A stretch of 64,000 nucleotides of DNA from an uncultured Bacillota bacterium (GCA_949287815.1 CASEHS010000003.1:1-64000); one strand, 5' to 3'. Counted from the first letter of the stretch, positions 20,854 through 30,256 are shown. Notes: generated by a model from the sequence alone, not told the origin. Made by a program: numbers and translations.

Positions 20854-21180
20854 TTAAATGTTGCCTCCCGAATATAATTTCAAGTTTTCATCACTGTCGG
20901 ATAAGATTGCCGCCGCCAGATTCTCTTCTCTGACCGCAACAAGCTTACAGTTAGGTTTACCCGTTATCTCTTCCAGCGACGAACCGCAAGCCAGTACAAG
21001 CGGGCATCCGATTTTATTTTTTATTTTGATTGCGCTTTTTTTCGCATTCTCCGTTGCGCTCGCGCAAAGTATCAACAGATATATCTTTTTTTTCTCCGCT
21101 TCGACCGCATTGAAACCGCAAGTTAATTTACCTGCTTTCATACACAGACCGATATACCTTTCCGACTTACTTTTTTGCAA
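20854..21180 (-). CDS. ylxQ: L7Ae/L30e-family RNA-binding protein YlxQ
   Basis: This 108-residue protein belongs to the L7Ae/L30e/S12e/Gadd45 family, whose members bind kink-turn RNA. GLCMKAGKLTCGFNAVEA near the N-terminus is the recognisable segment. It lies between ylxR and infB as in Bacillus and overlaps ylxR by 14 bp. The cellular role is not firmly known; a ribosome or RNase P link is plausible. Confidence 0.9.
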   Translation of the reverse strand: MQKSKSERYIGLCMKAGKLTCGFNAVEAEKKKIYLLILCASATENAKKSAIKIKNKIGCPLVLACGSSLEEITGKPNCKLVAVREENLAAAILSDSDENLKLYSGGNI

Positions 21181-21436
21181 AAAAGTCCTCCTCTATGCGG
21201 TCATAAACTTCCGCAGGTATTTCGCAGGAAAACGTCTTGTTCAAAAGACGGGCCTTTTTCAGTTTCTTTATGCAATCCGCCGAATCACAGATATAAGCAC
21301 CCCGACCTGCCGCTTTTCCGGTAAGATCTATGAATGCTTCTGCCTCTTTTGGCTTGACGATACGCAGCATTTCCTTTTTCGGTTTCATTTCATGACAGGC
21401 AATGCACATGCGCATCGGGATTTTCTTAACTTTCAA
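21167..21436 (-). CDS. ylxR: YlxR/RnpM family RNA-binding protein
   Basis: An 89-residue DUF448 protein: RMCIACHEMKPKKEMLRIVK at the N-terminus and GRGAYICDSADCIKK in the centre. RnpM of Bacillus binds RNase P RNA and modulates its activity. Two CxxC-like pairs are visible. It lies 16 bp downstream of nusA. Confidence 0.93.
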   Translation of the reverse strand: MKVKKIPMRMCIACHEMKPKKEMLRIVKPKEAEAFIDLTGKAAGRGAYICDSADCIKKLKKARLLNKTFSCEIPAEVYDRIEEDFFAKK

Positions 21437-21452
21437 TTTCTTTACTCCCGGA

Positions 21453-22544
21453 TCATTCCTCGGTTTCTTCTTTCTCCGCTTTGTTCTGCAAACTATCTAA
21501 TTTTGCCGCAGCACTTTCACTCTTCACATCTATCTTCCAGCCAGTGAGCCGCGCAGCAAGACGGGCATTCTGACCGTCTCTGCCGATCGCAAGCGAAAGT
21601 TTATCGTCGGGAACAACCGCTATCGCAGACTTCTCGTCAACCTGCGTTACCGAAATCACTTTTGCGGGTGAAAGAGATTTTGCGATAAATTCCAAAGGAT
21701 TTTCACTCCAAAGAATGATATCGACCTTTTCGCCGTTCAGTTCGGATACTACAGCGTTGACTCTCGCCCCTTTATTACCTACGCATGCGCCGACTGCGTC
21801 CACCTGAGGATCCTCAGATGCGATCGCCATCTTTGTGCGCTGTCCCGCTTCACGGGAAATGGATTTTATAACTACAACGCCCGACTTGATTTCAGGAACT
21901 TCTTCTTCAAAGAGTCTCTTGACAAGCCCCGCAGACGTACGCGATACCAAAACCTGCGCGTTTCTGCCGTTGTTTTTTACGTTTTTCACATAAACTTTGA
22001 GCCTGTCGTTGACATTATATTTCTCACCGGGAACCTGATCCTGCGGCAACATTACGCCCTCGATCTGTCCTTTACCGAGTTCAACGTAAACATTCTTAGC
22101 GTCCACTTTACGAACGACACAACTCATCAACTCATCTTTTTTATCGGAAAACTCACTGAGAGTATTATCGCGTTCCGTTTCGTGGAGTTTCTGCATGATG
22201 ACCTGCTTTGCGGTCTGTGCCGCAATTCTTCCGAAATCTTTCGGAACAAACTCTTCGCGGACTTCATCTCCGAGTTTATAACTCTTCTTGATCATCTGCG
22301 CTTCGGCAAGAGAAATTTCTTTTTCAGGATCGGTCACTTCTTCCACCGCTGTTTTCAGAATATAAAATTTTATCGTGCTTTTCTCGGGATTCAGAACCAC
22401 ATCCACCGAACCTGCACCGTTTTCATACTGTTTTTTATATGCGGAAACAAGCGCATTTCTAAGCGCTTCTATAAAGATCTCGCTGCTGATTCCTTTTTCC
22501 GCTTCCAGGTCCGCCAATGCAAGAAAAAACTCTTTGTTTACCAT
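21453..22544 (-). CDS. nusA: transcription elongation/termination factor NusA
   Basis: This 363-residue protein binds RNA polymerase and controls pausing and intrinsic termination. The domains are the N-terminal RNAP-binding part, S1 (about 130-200), then KH1 and KH2 with CVGNKGARVNAVVSEL and AIGRDGQNARLAARLTGW. It is the short Gram-positive form without C-terminal acidic repeats. It lies between rimP and ylxR. A promoter and a terminator hairpin precede rimP, which suggests NusA autoregulation as described for Bacillus. Confidence 0.97.
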   Translation of the reverse strand: MVNKEFFLALADLEAEKGISSEIFIEALRNALVSAYKKQYENGAGSVDVVLNPEKSTIKFYILKTAVEEVTDPEKEISLAEAQMIKKSYKLGDEVREEFVPKDFGRIAAQTAKQVIMQKLHETERDNTLSEFSDKKDELMSCVVRKVDAKNVYVELGKGQIEGVMLPQDQVPGEKYNVNDRLKVYVKNVKNNGRNAQVLVSRTSAGLVKRLFEEEVPEIKSGVVVIKSISREAGQRTKMAIASEDPQVDAVGACVGNKGARVNAVVSELNGEKVDIILWSENPLEFIAKSLSPAKVISVTQVDEKSAIAVVPDDKLSLAIGRDGQNARLAARLTGWKIDVKSESAAAKLDSLQNKAEKEETEE

Positions 22545-22597
22545 CGTTGTCTCCTCGTTCCTTTTTAAGTTTGTATTCTTTATTGCATCAATATTTC

Positions 22598-23071
22598 TCA
22601 GTTAAATTCGATCGCTTCACATATCTTTGCGATCTGCGAAAGATTCAGCTTGACCGTCTCTCCGTTTCTTTCAACGGCTATATTCTTGCTTTCCGCATTA
22701 TACTCAGTCAACACCGCTTCTATATATTTTTCGCCGCGAATAGGCGCGTATAACCTAATCTCCACTTTTTTTCCGATATGCCGCAAAAAATCACTGTCTT
22801 TTTTAAAAGGTCTGTCTAAACCGGGACTACTGACATTGAGCGTATACGGCATTCCGAACGTCGGATCAAGTTCATCTAAAACGGGATCGATCGCATTATG
22901 AAATTTTTCGCAAGTATCAAGATCTATGCCGTCCTCTTTATCCGTGTCTATATAAACGGTCAGAGAAGGGTTACGCCCCTGCTTGAATACTACTTCATAA
23001 ATCTCCACGCCGATTTGCTCTGCCACAGGCATTAACGCCGTTTCAATTTCTTTTTCCGGAATTACTTTCAT
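22598..23071 (-). CDS. rimP: ribosome maturation factor RimP
   Basis: This 157-residue 30S assembly factor contains VYIDTDKEDGIDLDTCEKFH and NVSSPGLDRPFKKDSDF, both family hallmarks. It is the first gene behind a strong promoter and leader hairpin. The order rimP-nusA-ylxR-ylxQ-infB is that of Bacillus. Confidence 0.96.
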   Translation of the reverse strand: MKVIPEKEIETALMPVAEQIGVEIYEVVFKQGRNPSLTVYIDTDKEDGIDLDTCEKFHNAIDPVLDELDPTFGMPYTLNVSSPGLDRPFKKDSDFLRHIGKKVEIRLYAPIRGEKYIEAVLTEYNAESKNIAVERNGETVKLNLSQIAKICEAIEFN

Positions 23072-23120
23072 TTTTCTGATCTGCTCCCGAACATCTTACG
23101 CACTAAAAATCCGCTACATA

Positions 23121-23151
23121 AAAAGATTTGAGAGCGGCTTCCCACTCTCAA
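23121..23151 (-). terminator. leader terminator/attenuator of the rimP-nusA operon
   Basis: A 10-bp stem with one G-U pair and a GAAG loop (23128-23137 with 23142-23151), followed by ATCTTTTT on the minus strand. It lies between the promoter at 23181-23209 and rimP. It may also end transcripts from the upstream exonuclease gene. Confidence 0.7.
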
Positions 23152-23180
23152 TTCCAAGCTAACATATATTCAGTGTCCAT

Positions 23181-23209
23181 ATTATACCACACGCTCAACC
23201 GTTTGGCAA
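23181..23209 (-). promoter_or_regulatory. rimP-nusA operon promoter
   Basis: TTGCCA-N17-TATAAT, overlapping the last codons of the exonuclease gene. This predicts a leader of about 100 nt before rimP, holding the attenuator-like hairpin. Confidence 0.8.
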
Positions 23210-24724
23210 GCATTTTTTTGCCTTAATCATCTCAATAAATATTTTTGCCGTAGTCAGTGCATCGTCCCACGCCCTATGATGATTAAATACAATTCCGTAA
23301 TGATCCGCAAGAGTGTCCAGTTTATAGTTTTTCAAAAACAGAAAGGACTGTGCTATTGCGATCGTATCATATGTTTTCTGATCAAAAATATACTCCTCTT
23401 TTGCACCATAGTACTGAATAAACCTATAGTCAAACTGTACGTTATGCCCGACCAGAATACACCCTTCGCAGAATTTATAAAAATCGGGGATCACCTCAGA
23501 AATTTTCGGAGCATCCTTGACCATTTCATCGGTAATACCCGTCAAACGAACGATCTCCTCATCCAGCTTCCGCTCGGGATTGACAAGGGTTGAAAACTTT
23601 TCTTTGATCTCTCCGCCTATGATCTTTACTGCACCGATTTCCGTGATTGTATCCATCTTTCCGTTTGTGGGAACATTGATAAGCCCCGTTGTTTCCAAGT
23701 CAAACACCACAAAAGTGCTTTCTTTGAGACACTGGGGAATTTCACTCGTATCAAACAGGTTGATCTGATTATAATCGGTTATTTTTTCGGGTGCAACGAG
23801 CGTATATCTTGCAGGCGCGCTCTTACTGGGCAGCTTTTCAGGCTCAAAATCAGGCGGCGGACAACCTCGGTTGATATATTTCGCCGTAAAACTCAGCCGA
23901 TCGTTGAACATTTCGTTCTCTCCCGTACAGACAATTTTATCCCCAACTTTCAGTTCTTTGATCTTTTCCTCCGTTTTTTTCTTGATAAAATAAGAAAAAG
24001 TCATTTTGTCCGTAGTATCGGAAATTGTAAAACGCAAGTATGGTTTCCCTTTCTGCGAAACGCGTTCCTGAATAAACATAATTTCTCCGCAAATCGTCAT
24101 TGATTCGCTTCGGAAAGTGCAGTCTTTTATATACGTCGCAATCTTGGGAACATCCGCAAAATCGATCGCTTCAAAATCATGGATCTCAAACGTCCTTATA
24201 GGTCTGATATCCACCTTTTCTTCTTCGGGTTCTTCCTCTTCCGCGACAGGCTCGGCTTTCTGCTTGTATTCCAATCGACCTTCCGCCTTACCGCAAAAAT
24301 TATGCTCTATCATATTGACAACACCGGGCAGGATATCCCTCGTTTCAAAAAAACGGCGTTCTTCTTCATCCACCCCGAATATAAAATTGATTTTTCCGTC
24401 AGAAGTCTCCACCTGAATATCGTCAGCCCCCAAAAACGCGGAAGCCGCGCGATGCTTTTCGCTGAGATATTCCCTTATCTTATGTTTTACGATCTGCGGA
24501 TCGGATACAAGTTTTATGATCTTAATTTCCGCATGAAAAGACGAAGAAACTGCCTGTACCGCAACTTTGCCAGCATACGCTTCGTCTTCTTCCGAATACG
24601 GAAGATCGGTAACTAAAACAAACTCACATTTCCGCTCCGATTTATTTACAAGAATTTTCTGCAAAATTGCCCTTGCAAAACTGTCCCTGCTTCTTATTTG
24701 CGCCAAAAATTCATTTTCAGTCAT
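23195..24724 (-). CDS. PolC-like N-terminal/OB/exonuclease protein without polymerase
   Basis: This 509-residue protein occupies the polC position between ispG and rimP. Residues 1-150 look like a PolC-type N-terminal region. An acidic linker follows (about 158-172), then an OB-like domain (about 205-288). A DEDDh exonuclease starts with FDLETTG (Asp342, Glu344), continues with GHNVQFD (Asp432) and ends with HHRAWDDA (His483, Asp488). All five catalytic residues are present. No PHP or polymerase domain follows: the stop is real and only 123 bp separate it from rimP. It is 4 bp from ispG. The likely role is 3'-5' exonuclease on DNA, perhaps proofreading or repair; PolC itself must lie elsewhere or be replaced by DnaE. 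Confidence 0.85.
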   Translation of the reverse strand: MTENEFLAQIRSRDSFARAILQKILVNKSERKCEFVLVTDLPYSEEDEAYAGKVAVQAVSSSFHAEIKIIKLVSDPQIVKHKIREYLSEKHRAASAFLGADDIQVETSDGKINFIFGVDEEERRFFETRDILPGVVNMIEHNFCGKAEGRLEYKQKAEPVAEEEEPEEEKVDIRPIRTFEIHDFEAIDFADVPKIATYIKDCTFRSESMTICGEIMFIQERVSQKGKPYLRFTISDTTDKMTFSYFIKKKTEEKIKELKVGDKIVCTGENEMFNDRLSFTAKYINRGCPPPDFEPEKLPSKSAPARYTLVAPEKITDYNQINLFDTSEIPQCLKESTFVVFDLETTGLINVPTNGKMDTITEIGAVKIIGGEIKEKFSTLVNPERKLDEEIVRLTGITDEMVKDAPKISEVIPDFYKFCEGCILVGHNVQFDYRFIQYYGAKEEYIFDQKTYDTIAIAQSFLFLKNYKLDTLADHYGIVFNHHRAWDDALTTAKIFIEMIKAKKCLPNG

Positions 24725-24728
24725 ATTT

Positions 24729-25772
24729 TCACCGATTTATCAACTCATCCAAAACTTTACTAAAAGCGTGTTCTGCTTCCTGTACGGGCACTCGCAAAAA
24801 AGGTTCCCCATGCTTAAACAAAACACAAAATTCCTTTCCGCCTGCAATTCCAAGGTCCGCATCCTTCGCTTCGCCCGGTCCGTTCACCACACAGCCCATA
24901 ACGGCAATTTTCAGCTTTTTATTGACACCGAATACTTTTTTTTCGACTTTTTCCGCCAAGACCATACAATCCCACTCACATCTGCCGCAAGTCGGACAAG
25001 CAACCACATCAACAAAGTCATCCTCAAGCCCGCACGCACGCAAAATACGCTTTGCCGCATATATCTCTTCAACGGGATCCGCACTCAACGATACGCGGAT
25101 CGTATCTCCTATCCCGTCAAGAAGCAATGTCCCTATCCCCACACTGCTTTTTACGATCCCGCTTTCTTTTGTACCAGCCTCCGTAACACCGAGATGCAAA
25201 GGATAATCGCTCTTATTGGCAAGAAGTCTATACGCCTTTACACAAAGCGACACATCGGAAGCTTTTACAGAAAGCACAATATCCGATACACCGTACTTTT
25301 CCAAAATTCGGGCATTATACAATGCGCTTTCCACAAGCGAAATTTCACTTTTTCCATATTTTTCCAGAAAACTTTTTTCAATACTGCCCGTATTTGCGCC
25401 TACACGAACAGGGATATGATGCGCTTTTACACAATCGGCAACCTCTTTAATTTTATCTTCGCTTCCGATATTACCGGGATTGATACGCACTTTATCCGCG
25501 CCGCTTTCAATCGCAAGTACGGCAAGTTTCGATGAAAAATGGATATCCGCAACAACGGGAATGGGTGATTTTTCTTTAATATTCTTAATTGCCGACGCGT
25601 CCTTTTCATCCCTCACCGCTACTCGCACGACTTCACACCCTGCTGCGGCAAGACGACTGATCTGCGCCAAGGTTTGGTCAATGTCACAAGTTTTTGTCGT
25701 AGTCATCGACTGGATCCTGACTTTTTCGCCTCCCCCGATAAGAACACCGCCAATACTGACTTTTTTGGTCAT
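24729..25772 (-). CDS. ispG: 4-hydroxy-3-methylbut-2-enyl diphosphate synthase
   Basis: This 347-residue iron-sulfur enzyme of the MEP isoprenoid pathway turns MEcPP into HMBPP. The cluster ligands lie in CPTCGRCEWDC and in GCVVNGPGEA; the N-terminal TIM barrel starts with VSIGGVLIGGG. GGAGG precedes the ATG. It lies directly behind the nrdR terminator, so it probably relies on read-through or on a promoter inside nrdR. Confidence 0.96.
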   Translation of the reverse strand: MTKKVSIGGVLIGGGEKVRIQSMTTTKTCDIDQTLAQISRLAAAGCEVVRVAVRDEKDASAIKNIKEKSPIPVVADIHFSSKLAVLAIESGADKVRINPGNIGSEDKIKEVADCVKAHHIPVRVGANTGSIEKSFLEKYGKSEISLVESALYNARILEKYGVSDIVLSVKASDVSLCVKAYRLLANKSDYPLHLGVTEAGTKESGIVKSSVGIGTLLLDGIGDTIRVSLSADPVEEIYAAKRILRACGLEDDFVDVVACPTCGRCEWDCMVLAEKVEKKVFGVNKKLKIAVMGCVVNGPGEAKDADLGIAGGKEFCVLFKHGEPFLRVPVQEAEHAFSKVLDELINR

Positions 25773-25798
25773 TGATTCCCTCCGTTCCTGCTAAAAAA

Positions 25799-25813
25799 GC
25801 CCGTTCAACGGGC
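25799..25813 (-). terminator. terminator after nrdR
   Basis: A 6-bp GC stem (25799-25804 with 25808-25813) with a 3-nt loop. The minus strand continues with six T's. It starts within 10 bases of the nrdR stop and is about 27 bases from the ispG start. Confidence 0.75.
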
Positions 25814-25818
25814 CTTTT

Positions 25819-26286
25819 TTACTTCTTGTTTTTTGTTTCCTGCATCATCGTTTCCAATTCACTCATGAAAGAAGATATATCCGTAAACTGGCGGTAAACG
25901 GATGCGTAACGGACATACGCGACCTCATCGATGTCTTTCAGTCCGTCCATGACCATTTCCCCGATCTGTTTAGATGTGATTTCCTGTTCAAGGGAATTAT
26001 AGACCTGCTTTTTGATATCGTCCACAAGTTTATCGATTTTATACATGGAAACAGGTCTCTTTTCACACGCTTTTATAATTCCGTTTTTAATTTTATTAGG
26101 GTCAAACGCTTGCCTTGATCCGCCGTTTTTTACCACAAGAACGGGCGTTGTTTCTATCGTTTCATATGTCGTAAATCTTCTGCCGCACTCTATACACTCG
26201 CGGCGACGGCGTATCGTTCTGCCTTCATCTGTGGAACGGCTGTCTACCACCTTACTTTCTGCACAGCCGCAAAACATACATTTCAT
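25819..26286 (-). CDS. nrdR: transcriptional repressor NrdR
   Basis: This 155-residue zinc-ribbon/ATP-cone protein represses ribonucleotide reductase genes when dATP is high. The zinc ligands are CMFC (3-6) and CIEC (31-34). [16 protein letters not shown] and the ATP-cone part [16 protein letters not shown] are typical. It has its own promoter and terminator. No nrd genes are in the window. Confidence 0.97.
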   Translation of the reverse strand: MKCMFCGCAESKVVDSRSTDEGRTIRRRRECIECGRRFTTYETIETTPVLVVKNGGSRQAFDPNKIKNGIIKACEKRPVSMYKIDKLVDDIKKQVYNSLEQEITSKQIGEMVMDGLKDIDEVAYVRYASVYRQFTDISSFMSELETMMQETKNKK

Positions 26287-26323
26287 AAATACCTCATACG
26301 CAATCTCTTATAACTTACAAAAA

Positions 26324-26352
26324 ATTATACCACAATATGGCAAACTTGTAAA
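26324..26352 (-). promoter_or_regulatory. nrdR promoter
   Basis: TTTACA-N17-TATAAT, about 40 bases before the ATG; GAGGT serves as Shine-Dalgarno. Confidence 0.7.
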
Positions 26353-26495
26353 GTATTTGAATATTTTTCTCTTTTCTTGGAACAAATCAGGCTATATTTA
26401 TATCAGAATTAAATAAAATCAATCCCGAAAAGATAACCTATATCCACTTCAAACATTTCACTTATTTAATGAACTAAAATTTATATGCTAAGAGG

Positions 26496-26531
26496 AAATC
26501 CCCGTGCGGTTTGTCTTCCGCACGGGGATTT
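26496..26531. terminator. terminator at the end of the purine operon
   Basis: A 14-bp perfect stem (26496-26509 with 26518-26531) with an 8-nt loop and flanking A/T runs lies just past the purL stop. The rest of the 26287-26548 gap holds the nrdR promoter and no ORF. Confidence 0.85.
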
Positions 26532-26548
26532 TATTTTATGAATATCAA

Positions 26549-29500
26549 TTATTTAAAATATTTCACGCCGCTTTCAAACAGTTTCATATCGAAATTGCCC
26601 ATACAATTCTTATACAGGTTTTCGCCCGTACGTTCCGTATGCCCCATTTTACCGAACACTCTGCCGTCGGGGGAGGTTATACCCTCAATCGCCCAAGCAG
26701 ATCCGTTGCAGTTAAACGGATACTCCATTGTAGGCTGACCTTTCAGATCACAGTACTGTGTAGCGATCTGACCGTTTGCTTTCATCTTTTCGAGTTCCGT
26801 AATCGGAGCAACGATTCTGCCCTCTCCGTGAGATACAGGTACGGTAAACACGTCTCCGACATTGCAAGCCGAAAGCCAAGGAGATTTTACGGACGCAACA
26901 CGAATATCCACAAGCGTAGAAACGTGACGCGAAATTCGGTTATAAGTAAGCGTCGGACTGTTCTGACCGAGCGGCAGAATTTTGCCGTAAGGAACAAGAC
27001 CGAGTTTTATGAGCGCCTGGAATCCGTTACAGATACCAAGAATCAAGCCGTCGCGCTGATTGAGCAACTTTTCGATTTCTTCTGCAATGTAAGGATTTCT
27101 GAACGTCGTTGCTATAAATTTTCCGCTTCCGTCAGGCTCGTCGCCGCCCGAAAATCCGCCGGGGAATGCAATAATATTGCTGTGTGAAATAGCTTCGGCA
27201 AACGCTTTTACACTCTCTTCGATATCACTTGCACTGCGGTTTTTAAGAACCACGATCTCGCTTTCCGCACCTGCAAGGTTAAATTTGCGCGCCGTATCCA
27301 ATTCGCAGTTGGTTCCGGGGAAAACAGGTATAAATACGCGCGGCTTCGCCGTTTTAATTGCGATGTTGCTGTATTTTTTCTCGCAGACATAATCGCAATT
27401 TTCTGCTTTTCCGTCCGCTTCTGCATGGTTCGGGAACACGCCTTCAAGCGTACCGCAGAACGCCTCGATTGCATCTTTTTCCGAAACTTTTTCCTTTCCG
27501 CAAGAGAATCCGCTTTCTGCCGTTTCACCAATATAAACCTTCTTGCAGGAAAGTTTACTTTCGTCTTCAAGCGACACGATAAGTTCCCCGTAATTGCCGC
27601 AGAAAAGATATTTTGCATCAGCCGCAAACGCAAAACCGATTGCATTTCCTAAGCAAGATTTTACGACTGCGGAAGCAATGCCGCCGTTTTCCGCTACTGT
27701 TGCAAATTTTATGTTGCCGCTCTGTACGTTTTCATAAACTTCGCGATAAATATCTGCAAGCGCGGCAAAATCGGGAATTCCGCCGTCCGTTTTCGGCATC
27801 GGAATATGGTACAGTTTTTTACCCTTTTCAGCAAGCACGTTGGTGATCAGCTTACTTGCCTTTGCGGGAGCAAGAGCGAATGATATCAGTGTAGGCGGAA
27901 CGTCGATATGTTCAAAAGTACCGCTCATACTGTCTTTTCCGCCTATTGCGCCAAGTCCTAATCCGATCTGCGCATACAAAGCGCCCAAAAGCGCGCTCAA
28001 AGGAACGCCCCAGCGCTTCGGATCGCGGTTCAAACGCATAAAGAATTCCTGGAATGTAAGACGGATATCGTCATAACGGCATCCGCTCGCAATAAGTTTT
28101 GCGACAGATGTTACGATACTGTAAATCGCACCCGTAAACGGACTTTCACTCATAAGTTCGGAGCAATATCCGTAAGCCGAAACAGTCGCAACGTCCGTTT
28201 CTCCGCCGACGATCTTCGCTGCCATAGAAATTGCGGGTGTGAGTTGCAGTTTTCCACCGAACGGCATATATACGCTGCGCGCACCGATCGTGGAGTCAAA
28301 CATTTCCGAAAGTCCTTTCTTTGAGCAGACATTGAGATCGGACAATGAATCAATAAGTGTTTTCTTAAAATCTTTTTCAGACGCATTAAAATAAGCGGGA
28401 ACATTATCCTCGATCACTGCGTCGATCTGCTGTTTTACGCCGTTCGTATCCAGAAAATCACGGGAAATGTCAACGATCGCACGGCCTTTGAACAACATCT
28501 TCATTCTGCGATCATCCGTAACCACTGCAACAGGCGTCGCCGCAAGGTTCTCTTTTGCCGCAAGGCGGATAAATTCGTCTTTATCCTTTTCCGCAACTAC
28601 AACAGCCATTCTCTCCTGCGATTCGGAAATCGCAAGTTCCGTACCAGAAAGTCCTTCGTATTTCAACGGCACTTTATCAAGGTCAATGATCAGTCCATCC
28701 GAAAGTTCGCCGATCGCAACGGAAACGCCGCCCGCTCCGAAGTCGTTACACTTTTTGATCTTGCGCGTAACTTCTTTATTCAAAAACAGTCTTTGCAGTT
28801 TACGTTCGGTCAAAGGATTACCTTTCTGCACTTCCGCACCGCAAGTTTCCACCGAATGCGCATCGTGCGCTTTGGAAGAACCAGTCGCACCGCCGCAACC
28901 GTCTCTGCCCGTTTCACCGCCGAGGAGAATAATTATATCCCCTTTGCAAGGTTTTTCACGGTAGACCATATCCCGCTTTGCGCCGCCGACAACAAAGCCC
29001 GTTTCCAGACGCTTTGCTTTATAGCCGGGATGGTAAACTTCATCTACCATACCCGTGGCAAGACCGATCTGGTTTCCGTAAGAGGAAAATCCTGCTGCCG
29101 CCGTCTTTGTAATTACGCGCTGAGGAAGTTTTCCCGCCAAAGTGTCCTCTATCTTTTCACGAGGATCCGCAGCGCCCGTCACGCGCATCGCCTGATACAC
29201 GTACGTTCTGCCGCTCAACGGATCTCTGATCGCACCGCCCAAGCAGGTCGCCGCACCACCGAACGGCTCAATCTCCGTAGGGTGATTGTGCGTTTCATTC
29301 TTAAACATTACAAGATATTTTTCAGTTTTGCCGTCGATCTCCGCGTCTATACAGATAGAACAAGCATTGATCTCGTCGGAAACATCGAGATTGTCGAGTT
29401 TACCCTCTTTTTTGAGTTTCTTTACCGCTATTGTCGCGATATCCATAAGACAGGGATATTTATCCTCCCTGCCTGCGTTGCATTCAGAAAAGAGGTCTTT

Positions 29501-30244
29501 ATAGAGTTTATAAGCCTTTTCGACATGCGGATTATCCGAATGAATTTCCACATTCTTAATTTCCGTTGCAAACGTGGTGTGACGGCAATGATCCGACCAG
29601 TAAGTATCGATAACTTTAACTTCCGTTTCTGTCGGGTTTCTGCCCTCTTTTTTGAAATAGTCGCGCACGAAAGCGAGATCCTCAACGCTCATCGCAAAAC
29701 CGTTCTTTGCGTGATATGCAGCGATCTCTTCATCGCTCATCGAAATAAAGCCTTCTACCTCTTTTACGTCCTGCGTCTGCATTTTCGCACGAACGAGCGT
29801 CGTAGGCTTTTCAAGGGAAACTTCCGAACTTTCCACGGGGTTGATAAGGTGCTTTTTGATCTTTTCAAGTTGCTGATCCGTTACGCCCTTAACTGCGATC
29901 ACCCTTGCACATTTAATGAGCGGCCTCGTCTTTTTTGTAAGAAGTTGCACGCACTGCGCCGCACTGTCCGCGCGCTGATCGTACTGCCCGTCCAAAAAGC
30001 TGATCGCAAAAACTTTATAATCTTTACCGAACTCTATTTCTTCCCGCCAGACGTTATCCACGGGCGGCTCGGAAAAGACGTTCACGATCGCATCGGCAAG
30101 TTCTTCTTCCGTCAACCCTTCCGCGTCATAACGGATCACTTCCCGAAGGTCTTCTACTTTTATGCCGAGCTGAGCGGCAAGATCCTCTCGGATCTTTTTT
30201 GCCTGAAGATTCTCTTTTTTCTCTACGAAAATCCTGTATATCAT
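26549..30244 (-). CDS. purL: phosphoribosylformylglycinamidine synthase, single-chain form
   Basis: This 1231-residue enzyme converts FGAR, glutamine and ATP to FGAM. It combines the N-terminal PurS-like region, the two-domain synthase core (FKNETHNHPTEIEPFGGAATC, GGETGRDGCGG) and a C-terminal class I glutaminase with GICNGFQALIKLG. Many Firmicutes split these into purS, purQ and purL, so the fused form is noteworthy. It is the last gene of the pur cluster, 12 bp behind purD, and ends near a strong terminator. A long antisense ORF across its middle is a coding shadow. Confidence 0.96.
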   Translation of the reverse strand: MIYRIFVEKKENLQAKKIREDLAAQLGIKVEDLREVIRYDAEGLTEEELADAIVNVFSEPPVDNVWREEIEFGKDYKVFAISFLDGQYDQRADSAAQCVQLLTKKTRPLIKCARVIAVKGVTDQQLEKIKKHLINPVESSEVSLEKPTTLVRAKMQTQDVKEVEGFISMSDEEIAAYHAKNGFAMSVEDLAFVRDYFKKEGRNPTETEVKVIDTYWSDHCRHTTFATEIKNVEIHSDNPHVEKAYKLYKDLFSECNAGREDKYPCLMDIATIAVKKLKKEGKLDNLDVSDEINACSICIDAEIDGKTEKYLVMFKNETHNHPTEIEPFGGAATCLGGAIRDPLSGRTYVYQAMRVTGAADPREKIEDTLAGKLPQRVITKTAAAGFSSYGNQIGLATGMVDEVYHPGYKAKRLETGFVVGGAKRDMVYREKPCKGDIIILLGGETGRDGCGGATGSSKAHDAHSVETCGAEVQKGNPLTERKLQRLFLNKEVTRKIKKCNDFGAGGVSVAIGELSDGLIIDLDKVPLKYEGLSGTELAISESQERMAVVVAEKDKDEFIRLAAKENLAATPVAVVTDDRRMKMLFKGRAIVDISRDFLDTNGVKQQIDAVIEDNVPAYFNASEKDFKKTLIDSLSDLNVCSKKGLSEMFDSTIGARSVYMPFGGKLQLTPAISMAAKIVGGETDVATVSAYGYCSELMSESPFTGAIYSIVTSVAKLIASGCRYDDIRLTFQEFFMRLNRDPKRWGVPLSALLGALYAQIGLGLGAIGGKDSMSGTFEHIDVPPTLISFALAPAKASKLITNVLAEKGKKLYHIPMPKTDGGIPDFAALADIYREVYENVQSGNIKFATVAENGGIASAVVKSCLGNAIGFAFAADAKYLFCGNYGELIVSLEDESKLSCKKVYIGETAESGFSCGKEKVSEKDAIEAFCGTLEGVFPNHAEADGKAENCDYVCEKKYSNIAIKTAKPRVFIPVFPGTNCELDTARKFNLAGAESEIVVLKNRSASDIEESVKAFAEAISHSNIIAFPGGFSGGDEPDGSGKFIATTFRNPYIAEEIEKLLNQRDGLILGICNGFQALIKLGLVPYGKILPLGQNSPTLTYNRISRHVSTLVDIRVASVKSPWLSACNVGDVFTVPVSHGEGRIVAPITELEKMKANGQIATQYCDLKGQPTMEYPFNCNGSAWAIEGITSPDGRVFGKMGHTERTGENLYKNCMGNFDMKLFESGVKYFK

Positions 30245-30256
30245 TCTTTTCTGTCC

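Noticed and set aside
23072..23200. Polymerase half of PolC lost through a recent frameshift
   Set aside because: Only 123 bp lie between the exonuclease stop and rimP, and they hold a promoter and a leader hairpin, not polymerase sequence.
24567..25535. 322-codon plus-strand frame over ispG and the exonuclease start
   Set aside because: ispG and the exonuclease are motif-complete on the other strand; this frame has no ribosome site or recognisable domain.
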